A DNA stretch of 64,000 nt from NCBI RefSeq assembly GCF_007753095.1, contig NZ_CP036348.1:3410001-3474000 (forward strand). Reading direction: 5' to 3'. The position numbers were made by a program, and so were the translations under genes. The stretch comes from Rosistilla carotiformis. GTDB taxonomy: Bacteria > Planctomycetota > Planctomycetia > Pirellulales > Pirellulaceae. The notes beneath the pieces were generated by a model. The model worked only from the letters and a program-made list of their open reading frames with translations, ran no database searches and had not been told where the DNA came from. The first letter of the stretch is position 1. Every line of letters begins with the position of its first letter. This document shows, piece after piece, positions 44,890-54,224 of this stretch.

Positions 44890-45645
44890 CTAGAACGGTT
44901 TGGGACGATTTGTCCGTCCGCCGATTCCAGAACCGATCCGCGGCGATGACGTTTCGGGTTTGGCCGTCGACACCTTGGATGGCGTTTCGGACTGAACCTG
45001 GACATCGCCGACGATCGTTTCCCCGTCGCCCAGCAGACCTTCATAGCCGGTCAAAGGCGCGGGAGCGGGCTCGGCAACCGCAGTGGGTGCGGCCGCTGCG
45101 GGAATGGGCGATTCACCCAATCCGCATTGCACACAGGCTTCTGCCATCTGGCCGCTCATTTGAATCTGGCCATAGTTGCCTAGGCCATGCTCTTCGGCGG
45201 CGCGTGCCCCGTGAGGGTACCCGGCGAACCAAGCACTGACGCGTTGCTGCCCTTCGGGCGACTGGTACTTCCAACTCCAGTAGCTACGCGGCGGGAAGGC
45301 TGGTGTGCAGCCGTTGCCCCCATTGGCTACATCTTCATAACCTTGACGGAATCCGTCGCGGAAGTTGTAGATGTAGTCTTCATTCTGGAAACAGTGCTTG
45401 CGTTCATGCCAGGCACGAGCACTCCAAGCACTATTGCGATAACCCAACACGAACTCGTCGCAGCACTCGTTGTAGTCCAACGAATTGCTGAGTCCCGCAA
45501 ATGCGGTGCAGCCTCCCGTGGACACAACCAGCATCGAAGCAGCGACAGAGCAGGCGACGCCTGCGATAATCGCTCGCAATCGAGACCGTCGCTTTTGAGT
45601 AAAACGTGTACGACAACTATCAATCGATGATCTAGGATCCGCCAT
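44890..45645 (-). CDS. Planctomycete lipoprotein next to polysaccharide exporter
   Basis: A small lipoprotein of unknown function. A hydrophobic stretch AIIAGVACSVAASMLVV is followed by lipobox STGGC. The soluble part has a conserved-looking block NSAWSARAWHERKHCF, DGFRQGYEDVANGGNGC and AFPPRSYWSWKYQSPEGQQ, then an Ala/Pro-rich C-terminal tail. The ATG at 45645 is preferred; the frame is open to an ATG at 45729, adding 28 residues before the signal. Its position just upstream of the Wza-like gene on the same strand suggests a role in polysaccharide export or surface assembly, inferred from context only. Confidence 0.65.
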   Translation of the reverse strand: MADPRSSIDSCRTRFTQKRRSRLRAIIAGVACSVAASMLVVSTGGCTAFAGLSNSLDYNECCDEFVLGYRNSAWSARAWHERKHCFQNEDYIYNFRDGFRQGYEDVANGGNGCTPAFPPRSYWSWKYQSPEGQQRVSAWFAGYPHGARAAEEHGLGNYGQIQMSGQMAEACVQCGLGESPIPAAAAPTAVAEPAPAPLTGYEGLLGDGETIVGDVQVQSETPSKVSTAKPETSSPRIGSGIGGRTNRPKPF

Positions 45646-45729
45646 GTTGGCCCCCCCGGCTACAACGGCAGTCAAATTTCCGCGTACGGCACCAATGCAC
45701 CGAGACGCAACCCTTACAAAGCTATTCAT

Positions 45730-46039
45730 CGCCCAACGGGTTGTGTTGGATTGAGAGATTTTTCCGGTGATGACGAATCATTTGGATAATCGTGCCGTGA
45801 TCTCTCTGTGGATTGCAACGACCGCTTAGCCGTTGCGACCCGAATAATGCTTCCCCCAGTCTGTGTGGTGGTTGTGACTTGATCCGTGAACGATCATGCT
45901 GGACGGTGCTATTTTCCCGCGTTTGCCTTGTTGGGACTCGTGTGACCGTCCTTCAAACGGCCCGTTTTAAGAGTGTCTTTGGACGCTAGCAGTTTGCTTT
46001 TCGCCTTCGACTTCACCGCCTATTCCCCTTGATTTGCCG
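45730..46039. other. Intergenic region between divergent lipoprotein and O-antigen ligase genes
   Basis: About 310 bp. It contains the 13-bp palindrome at 45955-45967. No gene or RNA is recognised, and promoters for both directions are expected here. Confidence 0.5.
45955..45967. repeat. Perfect 13-bp palindrome AAACGGcCCGTTT
   Basis: Six-base arms around a single C, 73 bases before the ATG of the O-antigen-ligase gene, in the divergent promoter region. Operator-like. Its geometry (6-1-6) matches the palindrome at 26793 but the sequence differs. Confidence 0.35.
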
Positions 46040-49000
46040 ATGTCCGATGCTGTCCAACGGCCGACGTCCGAGAAGCTGGTCGCGTTATGGCGCCGGCTGT
46101 TAGCGGTCTTTGCCGTGCTGGTTCCGACATTCGCCGCTTGGGATTATGGTGGGATTCTTCCCTGGACCAAATGGGCGTTGGCGGTGACGACGGTCTGCTT
46201 GCTTATCGCGACGGTCCCCTTGTTATTGTTTCGCCAACCCAGTTCGCGATTGGTGTACGGCCTTCCGTTTTTAGCACTCACGATTTGGGCCTTCGCTGTC
46301 TTTCAGACCCTTCCGTTGCCGGCAACGGGGGTGTCCATGTTGGCACCCGCAAGTCACACCGCTTATACGCAGTGGGGCGTGGTAGGGGACCAAGTCGCCC
46401 CTGCCTCGATTCCGATCAGTATCGCCCCTTGGTATACTCGCCAATACTTGGTGTTGCCCGCCTGTTTCGCCGGCTTTGTCCTGATCGGAACCGTTCTGTT
46501 GCGCGGCGAAAAGGACGTGTTGATCCTCTTGACGCTAACGATGTTCAGCGGTGTCGCGATCAGCTATTTAGGTACGGCGGACAAAATCAACGCGAACCAG
46601 ATTCGTGGTGAACTGGTGGCACCCTCGGACGCGTCGCTGCCCTTTGGTCCCTTCGTAAACCGCAACAATGCGGCTGGCTACCTGAATCTCTGTTTGGCGT
46701 GCAGCATCGGAGCCCTCGTCTATCGCCATCGCACCCGGCTCAAGGAACGCAAGAACGACGACCGGTATCGCGTTTCGGGGGATAGCCGCTGGGAGAAATT
46801 GGTCAGCCGGATCACGCGGTTTGGTCGCTTAACCGACAATCTGTCGGTCGTGATCGTTGTATTTGCAGTCGTCATTGCCAGTGGAATTTTCATCAGTGGT
46901 TCACGCGGTGGGATGTTGGCAACGTTGGCGGGGACGCTTGTGGTCGGTATGCGTTCGGTCAACCGCAGCCGAAAGTTTACGGCGCTGATTGCGATCTCGG
47001 TCGGGTTCGTCGGATTGGGGCTCTTGCTCGGTTCGATCGGCATGGTCTCTGCCGTGCAGGAGCGATTCGCCCAGACCTGGGGAGATGACGCCTTGCAGGA
47101 CGGCCGGCTGGATCACTGGCAAGACAGCTTGGTTGCTTCATCCAATTACCTTCCCGCAGGCGCTGGTCTGGGCACCTACCGGTTCGCTTACATGCCGTTC
47201 CAACGCGTCGGTTCATCGGCTTGGTTTTTGAATGCCGATGGAATGCCGTTTGAATGGTTGCTCGAAGGGGGCCTGATCGTGGTGGGGCTTGTGATCGCGG
47301 GAATCGCGTGGACCTATCGATTGCTGTGGAACCTCGCCTTTTTTAAGAACACACCATCCGACGCCGCGATTGCGACGACGGCATGGTTTGCGGTTCCCAG
47401 CTTGTTGGTCTCGCAGTCGTTTGATTTTGGGATCCTCTTGCCTGCCAATACGCTCTTGGCCGCTTTGATCCTAGGCGCGGTCTGCGCTCTGGTGAAACCG
47501 GTTCCCAAGAGGAAGCAACGCTTGAAAGATACCAAGCCCGACCAGGCGGCTGGCGAATCCGAGCGACCGTCGCGTCGGCATCGATCACGGTCCGCAACGC
47601 AAGAATATCCGCCGATGCAATCCGAGGTTGCGTCGACCTCACGGCCATCTCGGCGGTTTGGCACCAAAGCAGTCGATTCTGCAGGCAGCAGCACGCACTC
47701 CGGATCCCGCGTCGTTCGTCATTTGGGGCCGCACGTGTCACGCAAATCGAAGCGTCCACAGAGGTCCAAGCGTCAACGTGCCATCGATCTGGCACTCGCA
47801 TTGGTCTGCTGGGGCGGCTGTTTCGTCACCGCCGGGCTGGCCATCCCGCAGCAATATGAAGCGGCGGAGTCGGATCGGGTCGTGCGGCAACTGAACGCCT
47901 GGCGGCCGGACTTGCGGCACGCCAAGCGGAAGATCGATGCGATTGCCGACCGAACCCAGAAACTGGCCACCCGATATCCACGCAATCCCGACGTGCTGTT
48001 TGCCAACGCCCGGGCGATCTTGTTGCAGTGGCGTACGGCGACGATCGATCAAGCCGGCGACCTGGGGAGTCGCGAGGCGTTTGATCGTCGCTGGCAGCTA
48101 ACCGACCCGTTGTTGCGACGCTTCCAATTTCATTCCTTGCAGGCTGCGTCGCCCGGCGAGTCGGTGGAATGGCAATCGGTCTTGCTGCCGGGCCAATCGA
48201 GCGAGCCCCTGTTGGCAGCCCGCGAACAAGCGCTCGCCGCGCTTCGTTTCTGCCCCTTAAACGATCAAATCTATTCATTGCTGCTGACGCTTGATTTTGT
48301 TGATCGCGGTTTCGTCGATAGCGAGCGGATGCTGAACCAACTGCATCGGTTGGGAATCCGACGGCCCGATACCCTGCAACGACTGGGAGTGTTGGCGGCG
48401 GTCTATCCTGGCGAAGATCTTGCGTTGACACTCTGGCGCGATGAATTGCAATTGGTGCCTGAACGGCTGGCAAACGTCTGGCGCATGATCCAACAATTGG
48501 GAATCGAAGCCGACCTTAACACCTTGGTGCCGGAAGATCCGGGAGCTTTGCTGACCGCCGCCGATTCGTTAACGACCGATCCGGCGACCCGCGAAGCTTT
48601 GTTGGCGCGGATCGACGTGATCATTCAACGCGAGGGACGGTCGTCGCTGAAGCAATTAACAACTTCCGATACGGTCGCCGACGGCACTGCGACCGCTTCG
48701 GTTTCCGCGTCGCATAAACCGTTGCGGCATCGCGTCGCCGACGACTCCCAGTGGCACTACTTCAACGCCCGCGTGGCCATGTTGCGTGGCGATTTCATTG
48801 CGGCGGAAGAGTCCTGCCGCGAGGCGGTACAAATGAGTCCTGGAGATATCGCTTGGCGCGAACAATACGCGCATCTGTTGCTGCGCAACGGCAAACAAAA
48901 AGAGGCGGTCGCACAGATCGAGCGCTGCCTGCTGCAGTCTTCCAACGATCGCCGGTATCTGACGCTGGCGGCCCAGTTTCGGGCGGCGGACGTTGCGCCC

Positions 49001-49066
49001 GAGACGGAACCATCGTCCCCCGACGCGCCTGTTCGCGTTGGCGGCAGTGTAGATGGGACGCCTTAG
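46040..49066 (+). CDS. O-antigen ligase/polymerase-like membrane protein fused to TPR-like domain
   Basis: A 1,008-residue protein. Residues about 20-490 hold ten or more hydrophobic helices with the Wzy/WaaL block SGSRGGMLATLAG, so it may polymerise or ligate glycan on the periplasmic side. A strongly basic, Ser/Arg-rich linker (about 490-575) follows, then a further helix (ALVCWGGCFVTAGLA) and an alpha-helical repeat region to the end. ATG at 46040 is chosen over a TTG two codons earlier. It converges with the MATE gene, and the two stop codons overlap. The fusion of ligase and repeat domain is known in planctomycetes but its purpose is not. Confidence 0.85.
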   Translation: MSDAVQRPTSEKLVALWRRLLAVFAVLVPTFAAWDYGGILPWTKWALAVTTVCLLIATVPLLLFRQPSSRLVYGLPFLALTIWAFAVFQTLPLPATGVSMLAPASHTAYTQWGVVGDQVAPASIPISIAPWYTRQYLVLPACFAGFVLIGTVLLRGEKDVLILLTLTMFSGVAISYLGTADKINANQIRGELVAPSDASLPFGPFVNRNNAAGYLNLCLACSIGALVYRHRTRLKERKNDDRYRVSGDSRWEKLVSRITRFGRLTDNLSVVIVVFAVVIASGIFISGSRGGMLATLAGTLVVGMRSVNRSRKFTALIAISVGFVGLGLLLGSIGMVSAVQERFAQTWGDDALQDGRLDHWQDSLVASSNYLPAGAGLGTYRFAYMPFQRVGSSAWFLNADGMPFEWLLEGGLIVVGLVIAGIAWTYRLLWNLAFFKNTPSDAAIATTAWFAVPSLLVSQSFDFGILLPANTLLAALILGAVCALVKPVPKRKQRLKDTKPDQAAGESERPSRRHRSRSATQEYPPMQSEVASTSRPSRRFGTKAVDSAGSSTHSGSRVVRHLGPHVSRKSKRPQRSKRQRAIDLALALVCWGGCFVTAGLAIPQQYEAAESDRVVRQLNAWRPDLRHAKRKIDAIADRTQKLATRYPRNPDVLFANARAILLQWRTATIDQAGDLGSREAFDRRWQLTDPLLRRFQFHSLQAASPGESVEWQSVLLPGQSSEPLLAAREQALAALRFCPLNDQIYSLLLTLDFVDRGFVDSERMLNQLHRLGIRRPDTLQRLGVLAAVYPGEDLALTLWRDELQLVPERLANVWRMIQQLGIEADLNTLVPEDPGALLTAADSLTTDPATREALLARIDVIIQREGRSSLKQLTTSDTVADGTATASVSASHKPLRHRVADDSQWHYFNARVAMLRGDFIAAEESCREAVQMSPGDIAWREQYAHLLLRNGKQKEAVAQIERCLLQSSNDRRYLTLAAQFRAADVAPETEPSSPDAPVRVGGSVDGTP

Positions 49067-50454
49067 GAGACCATTGCTATGCTCGAATCGGCAGCTTCCA
49101 CCATCCGAAGCGTTCGCCATCGGCCGTGGGCGAAACGACCAAGCATCGCGGCGGCCATCGACATCACCCAACAGGTCAACATCCACCACCACCAATGCAA
49201 AGGATTGCTGGAATAGGGTTTCCCGATCAGCCCCACCGTGACCCAAAGCACGGCAACGCTCACGCTGGCAAAAAGGACGAACCAGGTGTCGCCTGCACCA
49301 CGCAGTGCCCCACCGATGACAATCTGTGCCGCATCAAAGATGCAGTAGACTGCGACAAACCGGAGCAGAACCCGCGCTAGCGCAATCGTCGGCGCGATCG
49401 CTTCCCCTTGATTGCCAGCGAGATACAGCGATAGCAACGTGTCGGGGATCAAGACGTAGGCGGTAGCCCAGGTTGCGGAGTAGCAAACGCCCAACAGGGC
49501 CGCGGAGATAGCTGCCCGCGCGGCCAACGACGGTCCCGATTCCGTTAAGTGCTTCCCGACCAAGACCGATGCGGCGATCGACACCCCGATCAAAGGAACA
49601 AACGCCATCATGTTGAAGTTGATCGCCATTGCGGTCGCGGCCAACGCTTCGGTTCCGACCTGTCCGATCTGCAATACGATCATTGCGAACCCGCCCGATT
49701 CGGCTTGATACTGAAGACCCGCAGGAACACCAAAATAGAGCAAACGGCGAAGCAAGGGGAAGTCGACAACGCGACCCGCAGCAATGCCAAAACGAACCGT
49801 GTCGGCGCGGCGATGCATCAGCACTAAATAGATGATCGCTTTGGTCCAGAACGAAATGCTGCTGGCGATCCCGGCGCCGACGATCCCGAGTTCGGGAAAA
49901 CCGGCATAGCCGAAGATGAGCACGACGTCGAGCACCAGGTTCACGATCGACGCGGCGATGTTCACCCACATCACGATCGCAGTCCGTTCGGTCCCGCTGA
50001 AGAAGCCGGCAAGTGCCGATTCCAAGACGACAGCGCTGGCACCGACAAGCAACCACTGCAGATAGATCGATTCCAAATCGAGCAGTGATGGATCTTGCCC
50101 CGCGGCTACAAAGATCGATCGCGACAGCGGGATCAACATCCACAACAACGGGGAGATCGCGAGCGAAAACCAAATCGCTTGCCATATCAGACGACCGATC
50201 CGTTGGGGTTGGCCGCTGCCGGAATATTGGGCGACCATCGCGCTGGTCATCGAGACGATGCCGACGGGAAAACAGGTCAATGTCCAGAACAAATTGCCGC
50301 CAGCCATCGACGCGGCCATTTCGGGTTGGCCGTACCACAATAACATGGTTCGATCGGAGAACAGCGTCAGCGTGAGACAGCCCGTGCTGATCATCAACGG
50401 CAGGGCAACACGCAACACTTCGGCGATGCCCGCCGGCCGATTCCAGATATTCAT
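49063..50454 (-). CDS. MATE-family multidrug/cation efflux transporter
   Basis: A twelve-helix membrane antiporter of 463 residues that exports drugs or metabolites using a Na+ or H+ gradient. Start region PAGIAEVLRVALPLMIS and the two six-helix halves fit the NorM/DinF fold, with QPEMAASMAGG and GAGIASSISFWTKAIIY near the half centre. ATG at 50454 overlaps the rhomboid stop (ATGA), so the two are translationally coupled; the ten extra codons upstream are less likely. Substrate is unknown. Its 3' end overlaps the O-antigen-ligase gene by four bases. Confidence 0.92.
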   Translation of the reverse strand: MNIWNRPAGIAEVLRVALPLMISTGCLTLTLFSDRTMLLWYGQPEMAASMAGGNLFWTLTCFPVGIVSMTSAMVAQYSGSGQPQRIGRLIWQAIWFSLAISPLLWMLIPLSRSIFVAAGQDPSLLDLESIYLQWLLVGASAVVLESALAGFFSGTERTAIVMWVNIAASIVNLVLDVVLIFGYAGFPELGIVGAGIASSISFWTKAIIYLVLMHRRADTVRFGIAAGRVVDFPLLRRLLYFGVPAGLQYQAESGGFAMIVLQIGQVGTEALAATAMAINFNMMAFVPLIGVSIAASVLVGKHLTESGPSLAARAAISAALLGVCYSATWATAYVLIPDTLLSLYLAGNQGEAIAPTIALARVLLRFVAVYCIFDAAQIVIGGALRGAGDTWFVLFASVSVAVLWVTVGLIGKPYSSNPLHWWWWMLTCWVMSMAAAMLGRFAHGRWRTLRMVEAADSSIAMVS

Positions 50455-51407
50455 GTAGGCATTCGAGAAGCCACGGCGGCGCACCCAATCCCCATCAGCA
50501 GCCCCGCGACGTGAGCGACATTTGCGATGGATTGGCCTCCCATCGATCCTTGGGGCAAGAGAATAAACATGAACATAAACACCAGCATCAGCATGACGGT
50601 GGATGGAGGGATCAGGTTCGGAAAACTAGGCTGCAAAATCGGCCGAATCCACAAATATCCAAACAGCCCGTAAACCGCCCCGGAGATCCCAATCACGTTC
50701 GGCGATCCGCCTAAACTGGCGGGGAAGATCGATTGCACGACAATCGCCGTGATTCCTGTTAAGAGAACCAAGACGGCCAAAGCCATCGGGCTTTGCAAGC
50801 GTTCGATCGCGCCTCCCAGAAAGAACAACGCCATCATATTAAAACCCAAATGCATCATGCTGCCATGCAGAAGGTTCGGCGTGAAGACACGCCATATCTG
50901 CCCCTTCTTAATCGAAGCCAGCGGGTCGCCTTCGGATTCGACGTAGTCTTGCACTCCGACAAAACGCAATTCTTGAAACAACTGGGCTCCAGCGTCATCG
51001 CGAACGCCTCGACTGCCCGGATCGGTGAGGAAAAACAACACGACACAGGTGACCACCAACGCGATTGTCAATCGTGGCTTTTGCGTCACGAAATTGCCCG
51101 AACCGGCCCACGCGGCACCGCCGACTTTGCGTTGTTGCTTCAGGCGGTCCTTGTTCTTCGCTTCCTGCTGCTTGCGAATCTCATCGGCTTGTTTGTAAAC
51201 ACGGTATTTTGCGTCGCCCGGTTGCTGACGAAACGCGTCCAATTCGGCCCGGGCTACGTTCAAACGATCCTCATCGTGAATCCAAACCGCCCATGCCACC
51301 GGATCCGTATTGGATTCTTCGGCCGTCGCCGAAATGCTGATCGTCAACAGGTAATCGCAGAATTGGGAAGCTTGTTCAGGGTTCGTGAATTCGCCGATCT
51401 TACGCAT
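50451..51407 (-). CDS. Rhomboid-family intramembrane serine protease
   Basis: GlpG-like protease of 318 residues that cleaves membrane proteins within the bilayer. An N-terminal cytoplasmic domain (1-108) is followed by six helices. Catalytic Ser242 is in GISGAVYG and His299 in VAHVAG; HLGFNMMALFFLGG gives the family's helix 2 motif. The arrangement and length resemble E. coli GlpG. It lies upstream of the MATE gene, overlapping by ATGA. Confidence 0.95.
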   Translation of the reverse strand: MRKIGEFTNPEQASQFCDYLLTISISATAEESNTDPVAWAVWIHDEDRLNVARAELDAFRQQPGDAKYRVYKQADEIRKQQEAKNKDRLKQQRKVGGAAWAGSGNFVTQKPRLTIALVVTCVVLFFLTDPGSRGVRDDAGAQLFQELRFVGVQDYVESEGDPLASIKKGQIWRVFTPNLLHGSMMHLGFNMMALFFLGGAIERLQSPMALAVLVLLTGITAIVVQSIFPASLGGSPNVIGISGAVYGLFGYLWIRPILQPSFPNLIPPSTVMLMLVFMFMFILLPQGSMGGQSIANVAHVAGLLMGIGCAAVASRMPT

Positions 51408-51524
51408 GAGATTCTTTATTCGGTGGATGGTTCAATGGTCAGCCGAAGTGGCTGCGGCAAACGTCCGTAGTGCCAGCGGCGTCATGGCCGATCGTTCCTG
51501 GACTGCGCAAGGGGGGCGGTGAGC

Positions 51525-52313
51525 TCAAAGCCCCTGGGCGAGTACTTTCCGATGCATCTCTTCGCTGCTGCGGTAATACGCTTGCCGGGTCAGCCCTTGC
51601 GCCGCCGCTTCGTCGAGCACGAAGACCGCGTCGCGATGCAGCTGCAGCGCCGAGGCGGTGTTTTGACAAGTCAGCGGACCTTCAATCGCACCAGCAATCG
51701 CATCGGCCTTGTGCGCCCCGGTCGCCATCAACAGACATTGTCGGGATTCCAGAATGGTTCCGACCCCCATCGTCACTGCCAATCGCGGCACTTCATCGAT
51801 CGAATCAAAGAACCGCGCGTTGTCCTGGACCGTTTCAGGCATCAAGGTCTTCAAACGGGTTCGGCTGCCCAACGATGATCCGGGTTCATTGAACGCGATG
51901 TGTCCATCGGTCCCGATTCCCAACAACTGCAGGTCGATTCCGCCCGCGTCGGCGATCTGTTGCTCGTAGACTTCGCAATACGCTTCGTAGTCTTTTGCCA
52001 AACCATTGGGGACATGGGTGGCATCGCGATCGATGTCAATATGATCGAACAGCTGGGTCTGCATGAAGTGCCGGTAGCTCTGCGGATGATCGCCCGCCAG
52101 GCCAACATATTCGTCCAAATTGAACGATTTGCAGGCCGCAAAGCTAACCAAGTTTTGCCGATACATTTCGATCAACACTTGGTAACAGGCGACGGGAGTG
52201 CCACCGGTCGCCAAGCCCAAAACCGAATCGGGCTTCTTTTGGATCTGGTCGGCGATTAAAGTCGCGCAACGTTTTGCAGCCGCGGCGGGGTCGTTCTCGA
52301 TGATGATACGCAC
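51525..52313 (-). CDS. nagB: Glucosamine-6-phosphate deaminase
   Basis: Converts glucosamine 6-phosphate to fructose 6-phosphate and ammonia in amino-sugar use. The substrate loop LATGGTPVACYQ, catalytic block FNLDEYVGL and GIGTDGHIAFNEPGS are present. GTG at 52313 gives 262 residues, in line with E. coli NagB (266); the frame is open 18 codons further but that would overlap guaA. It begins five bases after the guaA stop, so the two are co-transcribed. No nagA is nearby. Confidence 0.95.
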   Translation of the reverse strand: MRIIIENDPAAAAKRCATLIADQIQKKPDSVLGLATGGTPVACYQVLIEMYRQNLVSFAACKSFNLDEYVGLAGDHPQSYRHFMQTQLFDHIDIDRDATHVPNGLAKDYEAYCEVYEQQIADAGGIDLQLLGIGTDGHIAFNEPGSSLGSRTRLKTLMPETVQDNARFFDSIDEVPRLAVTMGVGTILESRQCLLMATGAHKADAIAGAIEGPLTCQNTASALQLHRDAVFVLDEAAAQGLTRQAYYRSSEEMHRKVLAQGL

Positions 52314-52318
52314 GTTCT

Positions 52319-53902
52319 CTACTCCCACTCGATCGTTGCTGGGGGTTTGCTGCTGATGTCGTAGCAAACACGGTTGACCCCTTTGACTTCGTTGATGATT
52401 CGCGTGCTAATTTTTGCCAGCAGGTCGTAAGGCAAACGCGACCAATCGGCCGTCATGAAGTCGTCGGTATCGACCGAACGCACGGCGACGCAATTATCAT
52501 AGGTTCGTGCGTCTCCCATCACGCCTACGCTTTGCACGGGCAATAGTACGGCAAACGTTTGACTGGTCTGCCGATACAGGCCTGCCGCCTTGACCTCTTC
52601 GACAACAATCGCATCCGCCTCGCGAAGCACCGACAATTTTTCTTCGGTGATTTCGCCCAAGCAACGAACGGCCAAACCGGGGCCGGGGAAGGGGTGTCGC
52701 CAAACCAAGTCTTCGGGCAAACCAAGCTCCAAGCCCAAACGGCGGACTTCGTCTTTGAACAGATCGCGAAGAGGTTCGATCAATTCGAAGCCCAATTCCT
52801 CCGGCAGACCGCCCACGTTGTGATGCAATTTAATTGTCGCCGCGGGGCCATCCTGAGCGGCGCCACTTTCGATCACATCGGGATACAGCGTGCCTTGCGC
52901 CAGGAAGTGGGCGGATTCGATCTTCGTCGCTTCGGATTTAAAGGCCTCGATGAATTGGTGACCGATGCGGCGGCGTTTCTCTTGCGGTTCGCTGATACCT
53001 TCCAACGCCTGCATGAATTGGGGGCCCGCGTCGACGACATGCAAGTCGGCTTTAAAGTGTTCGGTGAACGCTTTGACAACGTCTGCCTGTTCTGCTTTTC
53101 GCAACAGTCCATTGTCGACCAAAATGCAGGCCAATTGAGGTCCAATCGCCTTGTAAAGCAGCGCCGCAACGACGGACGAATCGACGCCACCGGAAAGACC
53201 GCAGATCACGCGACGATCGCCGACAATTTCACGGATCTGACCGATCGTTTCCTCTGCAAAGTCGCTCAGTTGCCATTTCCCCGTGCAACCGCAAACGCGA
53301 AGCACAAAGTTGCGCAACAACTGTTTCCCTTCGGGAGTGTGCGTCACCTCGGGGTGGAACTGCAGGCCATAGACTGGCAACGTGGCGTGTTTGACGGCGG
53401 CAAACGGACAGGTTTCGGTGCGCGCCAACGGATGGAACATCTCTCCAACCGACGAGACCTGGTCGCCGTGGCTCATCCAGACTTGCATGTTCGTGGGCAG
53501 GCTATCGAACAGGTCCGAAGCATCGGTGACTTCGCAATGTGCCCGGCCGTATTCGCGACTAGGCGTGTGCTGAACGCTCCCGCCCAAGGCGTCGCAGGCC
53601 AGTTGCATTCCGTAGCAAATCCCCAGTACGGGAATGCCCAGTTCAAACAATTTTTGATCGCAGCGTGGGGCACCGTCTTCATAAACACTCGACGGCCCGC
53701 CGGACAAGATGATTCCCCGCGGGGCGTATTCGGCGATCCGTTCGGCAGTGATGTCGTGGCGAACGATCTGGCAGTAGACGTTTTGTTCGCGGACGCGACG
53801 GGCGATCAATTGTGCGTATTGCGATCCAAAGTCGAGGACCAGGACCCGTTCGTCCATCAGCGCCGAACTGTCCGAGATAACATCGCTTGCGGGAGTGCTC
53901 AT
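52319..53902 (-). CDS. guaA: GMP synthase (glutamine-hydrolysing)
   Basis: Amidates XMP to GMP. The N-terminal amidotransferase has [12 protein letters not shown], nucleophile Cys in [15 protein letters not shown] and [10 protein letters not shown]. The ATP-pyrophosphatase domain has [15 protein letters not shown], and the dimerisation end is IEWE. ATG at 53902 gives 527 residues (E. coli 525); a longer frame to 54001 has no family match. It is followed after five bases by nagB. Confidence 0.97.
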   Translation of the reverse strand: MSTPASDVISDSSALMDERVLVLDFGSQYAQLIARRVREQNVYCQIVRHDITAERIAEYAPRGIILSGGPSSVYEDGAPRCDQKLFELGIPVLGICYGMQLACDALGGSVQHTPSREYGRAHCEVTDASDLFDSLPTNMQVWMSHGDQVSSVGEMFHPLARTETCPFAAVKHATLPVYGLQFHPEVTHTPEGKQLLRNFVLRVCGCTGKWQLSDFAEETIGQIREIVGDRRVICGLSGGVDSSVVAALLYKAIGPQLACILVDNGLLRKAEQADVVKAFTEHFKADLHVVDAGPQFMQALEGISEPQEKRRRIGHQFIEAFKSEATKIESAHFLAQGTLYPDVIESGAAQDGPAATIKLHHNVGGLPEELGFELIEPLRDLFKDEVRRLGLELGLPEDLVWRHPFPGPGLAVRCLGEITEEKLSVLREADAIVVEEVKAAGLYRQTSQTFAVLLPVQSVGVMGDARTYDNCVAVRSVDTDDFMTADWSRLPYDLLAKISTRIINEVKGVNRVCYDISSKPPATIEWE

Positions 53903-54224
53903 ATCGACTGGCTCACTGTCTTGGCAATCGCATCGCCGCGAACCGATCGCCGCTTGCGTCGCCCGACTCGACCGACAAACTCCAGGTCGGAGGTTCGCCA
54001 AGGTAAAGTCTCAAGAATGGGATTCAAAAACGATCCGGCAGTATAAGCCAAGCGGTTCATAAGGCCACAGGGGGCTGGTGGGAGGCCGCGTGAATCGGAT
54101 TTCCACGCGACCAATGGCGTGACCAACCTGTCCGTCCCCTCACCGCTGCCCATGTTGACCAATCGGCACGCTCGCTGCGATCCGCAGCCTTGTCGGGTCG
54201 ATCCGCCCGAACCGGGGCCCGCGG
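53903..54224. other. Intergenic region upstream of guaA
   Basis: About 320 bp between the guaA start and the sulfatase stop, both minus strand. It holds a short inverted repeat CGCGTG/CACGCG (54087-54109) that could be part of a sulfatase terminator. No gene, RNA or purine-type riboswitch was recognised. Confidence 0.4.

Noticed and set aside
52559-54046. A 495-codon plus-strand frame opposite guaA
   Set aside because: It is the antisense shadow of a certain gene; the predicted peptide has no family character, and long antisense frames are common at this codon usage.
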